Of a DNA stretch of 6,041 nt, positions 5,871 to 6,041 are shown piece after piece (position 1 is the stretch's first letter; every line of letters begins with the position of its first letter). This DNA comes from Candidatus Latescibacterota bacterium. Lineage in GTDB: Bacteria; Latescibacterota; UBA2968; GCA-2709665. The position numbers and the translations under genes are program-made. The notes beneath the pieces are model-generated. The model saw nothing but the letters and a program-made list of their open reading frames with translations, was not told the origin of the DNA and did no database searches. The stretch lies in the NCBI GenBank assembly GCA_030746455.1, contig JASLMQ010000444.1, positions 1 to 6,041 of the forward strand, written 5' to 3'.

Positions 5871-6041
5871 TCAGATGTTCAGCGCGTTTTCCTGGATATA
5901 CGCCTCAAGCTTTTTCACCTCAGTCGGTCTGGCACGATCCACATGGCAGAACGTCTCAGCATACTCCAAACCGTTCTCCTCGCCGGCTTGCCTGTCCGTG
6001 TCAATGATGAAATGCCGTATGTATTCCCGGTTGGCGGTTCT
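5871..6041 (-). CDS. C-terminal end of an unrecognised protein, cut by the window edge
   Basis: Reading from the right edge on the minus strand, an uninterrupted frame gives 56 residues ending in a TGA at 5871-5873. The peptide contains REYIRHFIIDTDRQAG and a C-terminal charged helix EVKKLEAYIQENALNI. It is mixed hydrophobic and charged, with none of the Pro/Arg-rich bias of spurious GC-rich frames, so it looks like a real globular protein end. No start codon is needed here because the gene continues outside the window. It lies upstream of the propeller gene in the same orientation, 101 bases away, and is probably part of the same operon. I do not recognise the family. Confidence 0.72.
   Translation of the reverse strand, partial: RTANREYIRHFIIDTDRQAGEENGLEYAETFCHVDRARPTEVKKLEAYIQENALNI

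Overview
The window is about 60% GC or slightly more and comes from an uncultured-type bacterium. The pairing of a ribosomal-protein methyltransferase and a HIT protein on one strand with a sulfatase / beta-propeller / BKACE cluster on the other fits sulfatase-rich environmental lineages such as Planctomycetota, Latescibacterota or Verrucomicrobiota. That placement is inference from gene content; no rRNA or phylogenetic marker in the window settles it.

Left part, plus strand. Positions 1-160 contain no gene. They hold a promoter-like AT-rich stretch, a short segment with nested inverted repeats, and a strong intrinsic terminator at 121-158, which together look like a small independent RNA gene of about 120-130 nt. 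A near-consensus sigma70-type promoter (TTGACA, 17 bp, TATATT) follows at 188-216. It drives a GC-rich leader of about 230 nt and then prmA (453-1346, TTG start) and a HIT-family hydrolase (1390-1734), 43 bp apart and probably co-transcribed.

Middle. The convergent gap 1735-1918 holds a short ACGAAAG tandem repeat and a pair of back-to-back GC hairpins without a T-run.

Right part, minus strand. Four genes read leftwards: the C-terminal 56 residues of an unrecognised protein cut by the right edge (5871-6041), an FG-GAP/VCBS-type beta-propeller protein (4447-5769), a type I formylglycine sulfatase (2864-4372) and a DUF849/BKACE beta-keto acid cleavage enzyme (1919-2770). Gaps of 101, 74 and 93 bp and the shared orientation suggest one operon whose promoter lies beyond the right edge. 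The sulfatase and the propeller protein show no export signal, so the cluster may act in the cytoplasm on a small sulfated organic compound whose carbon skeleton later passes through a beta-keto acid cut by the BKACE enzyme. That pathway is inference. No mobile element, CRISPR array or tRNA/rRNA gene was found.
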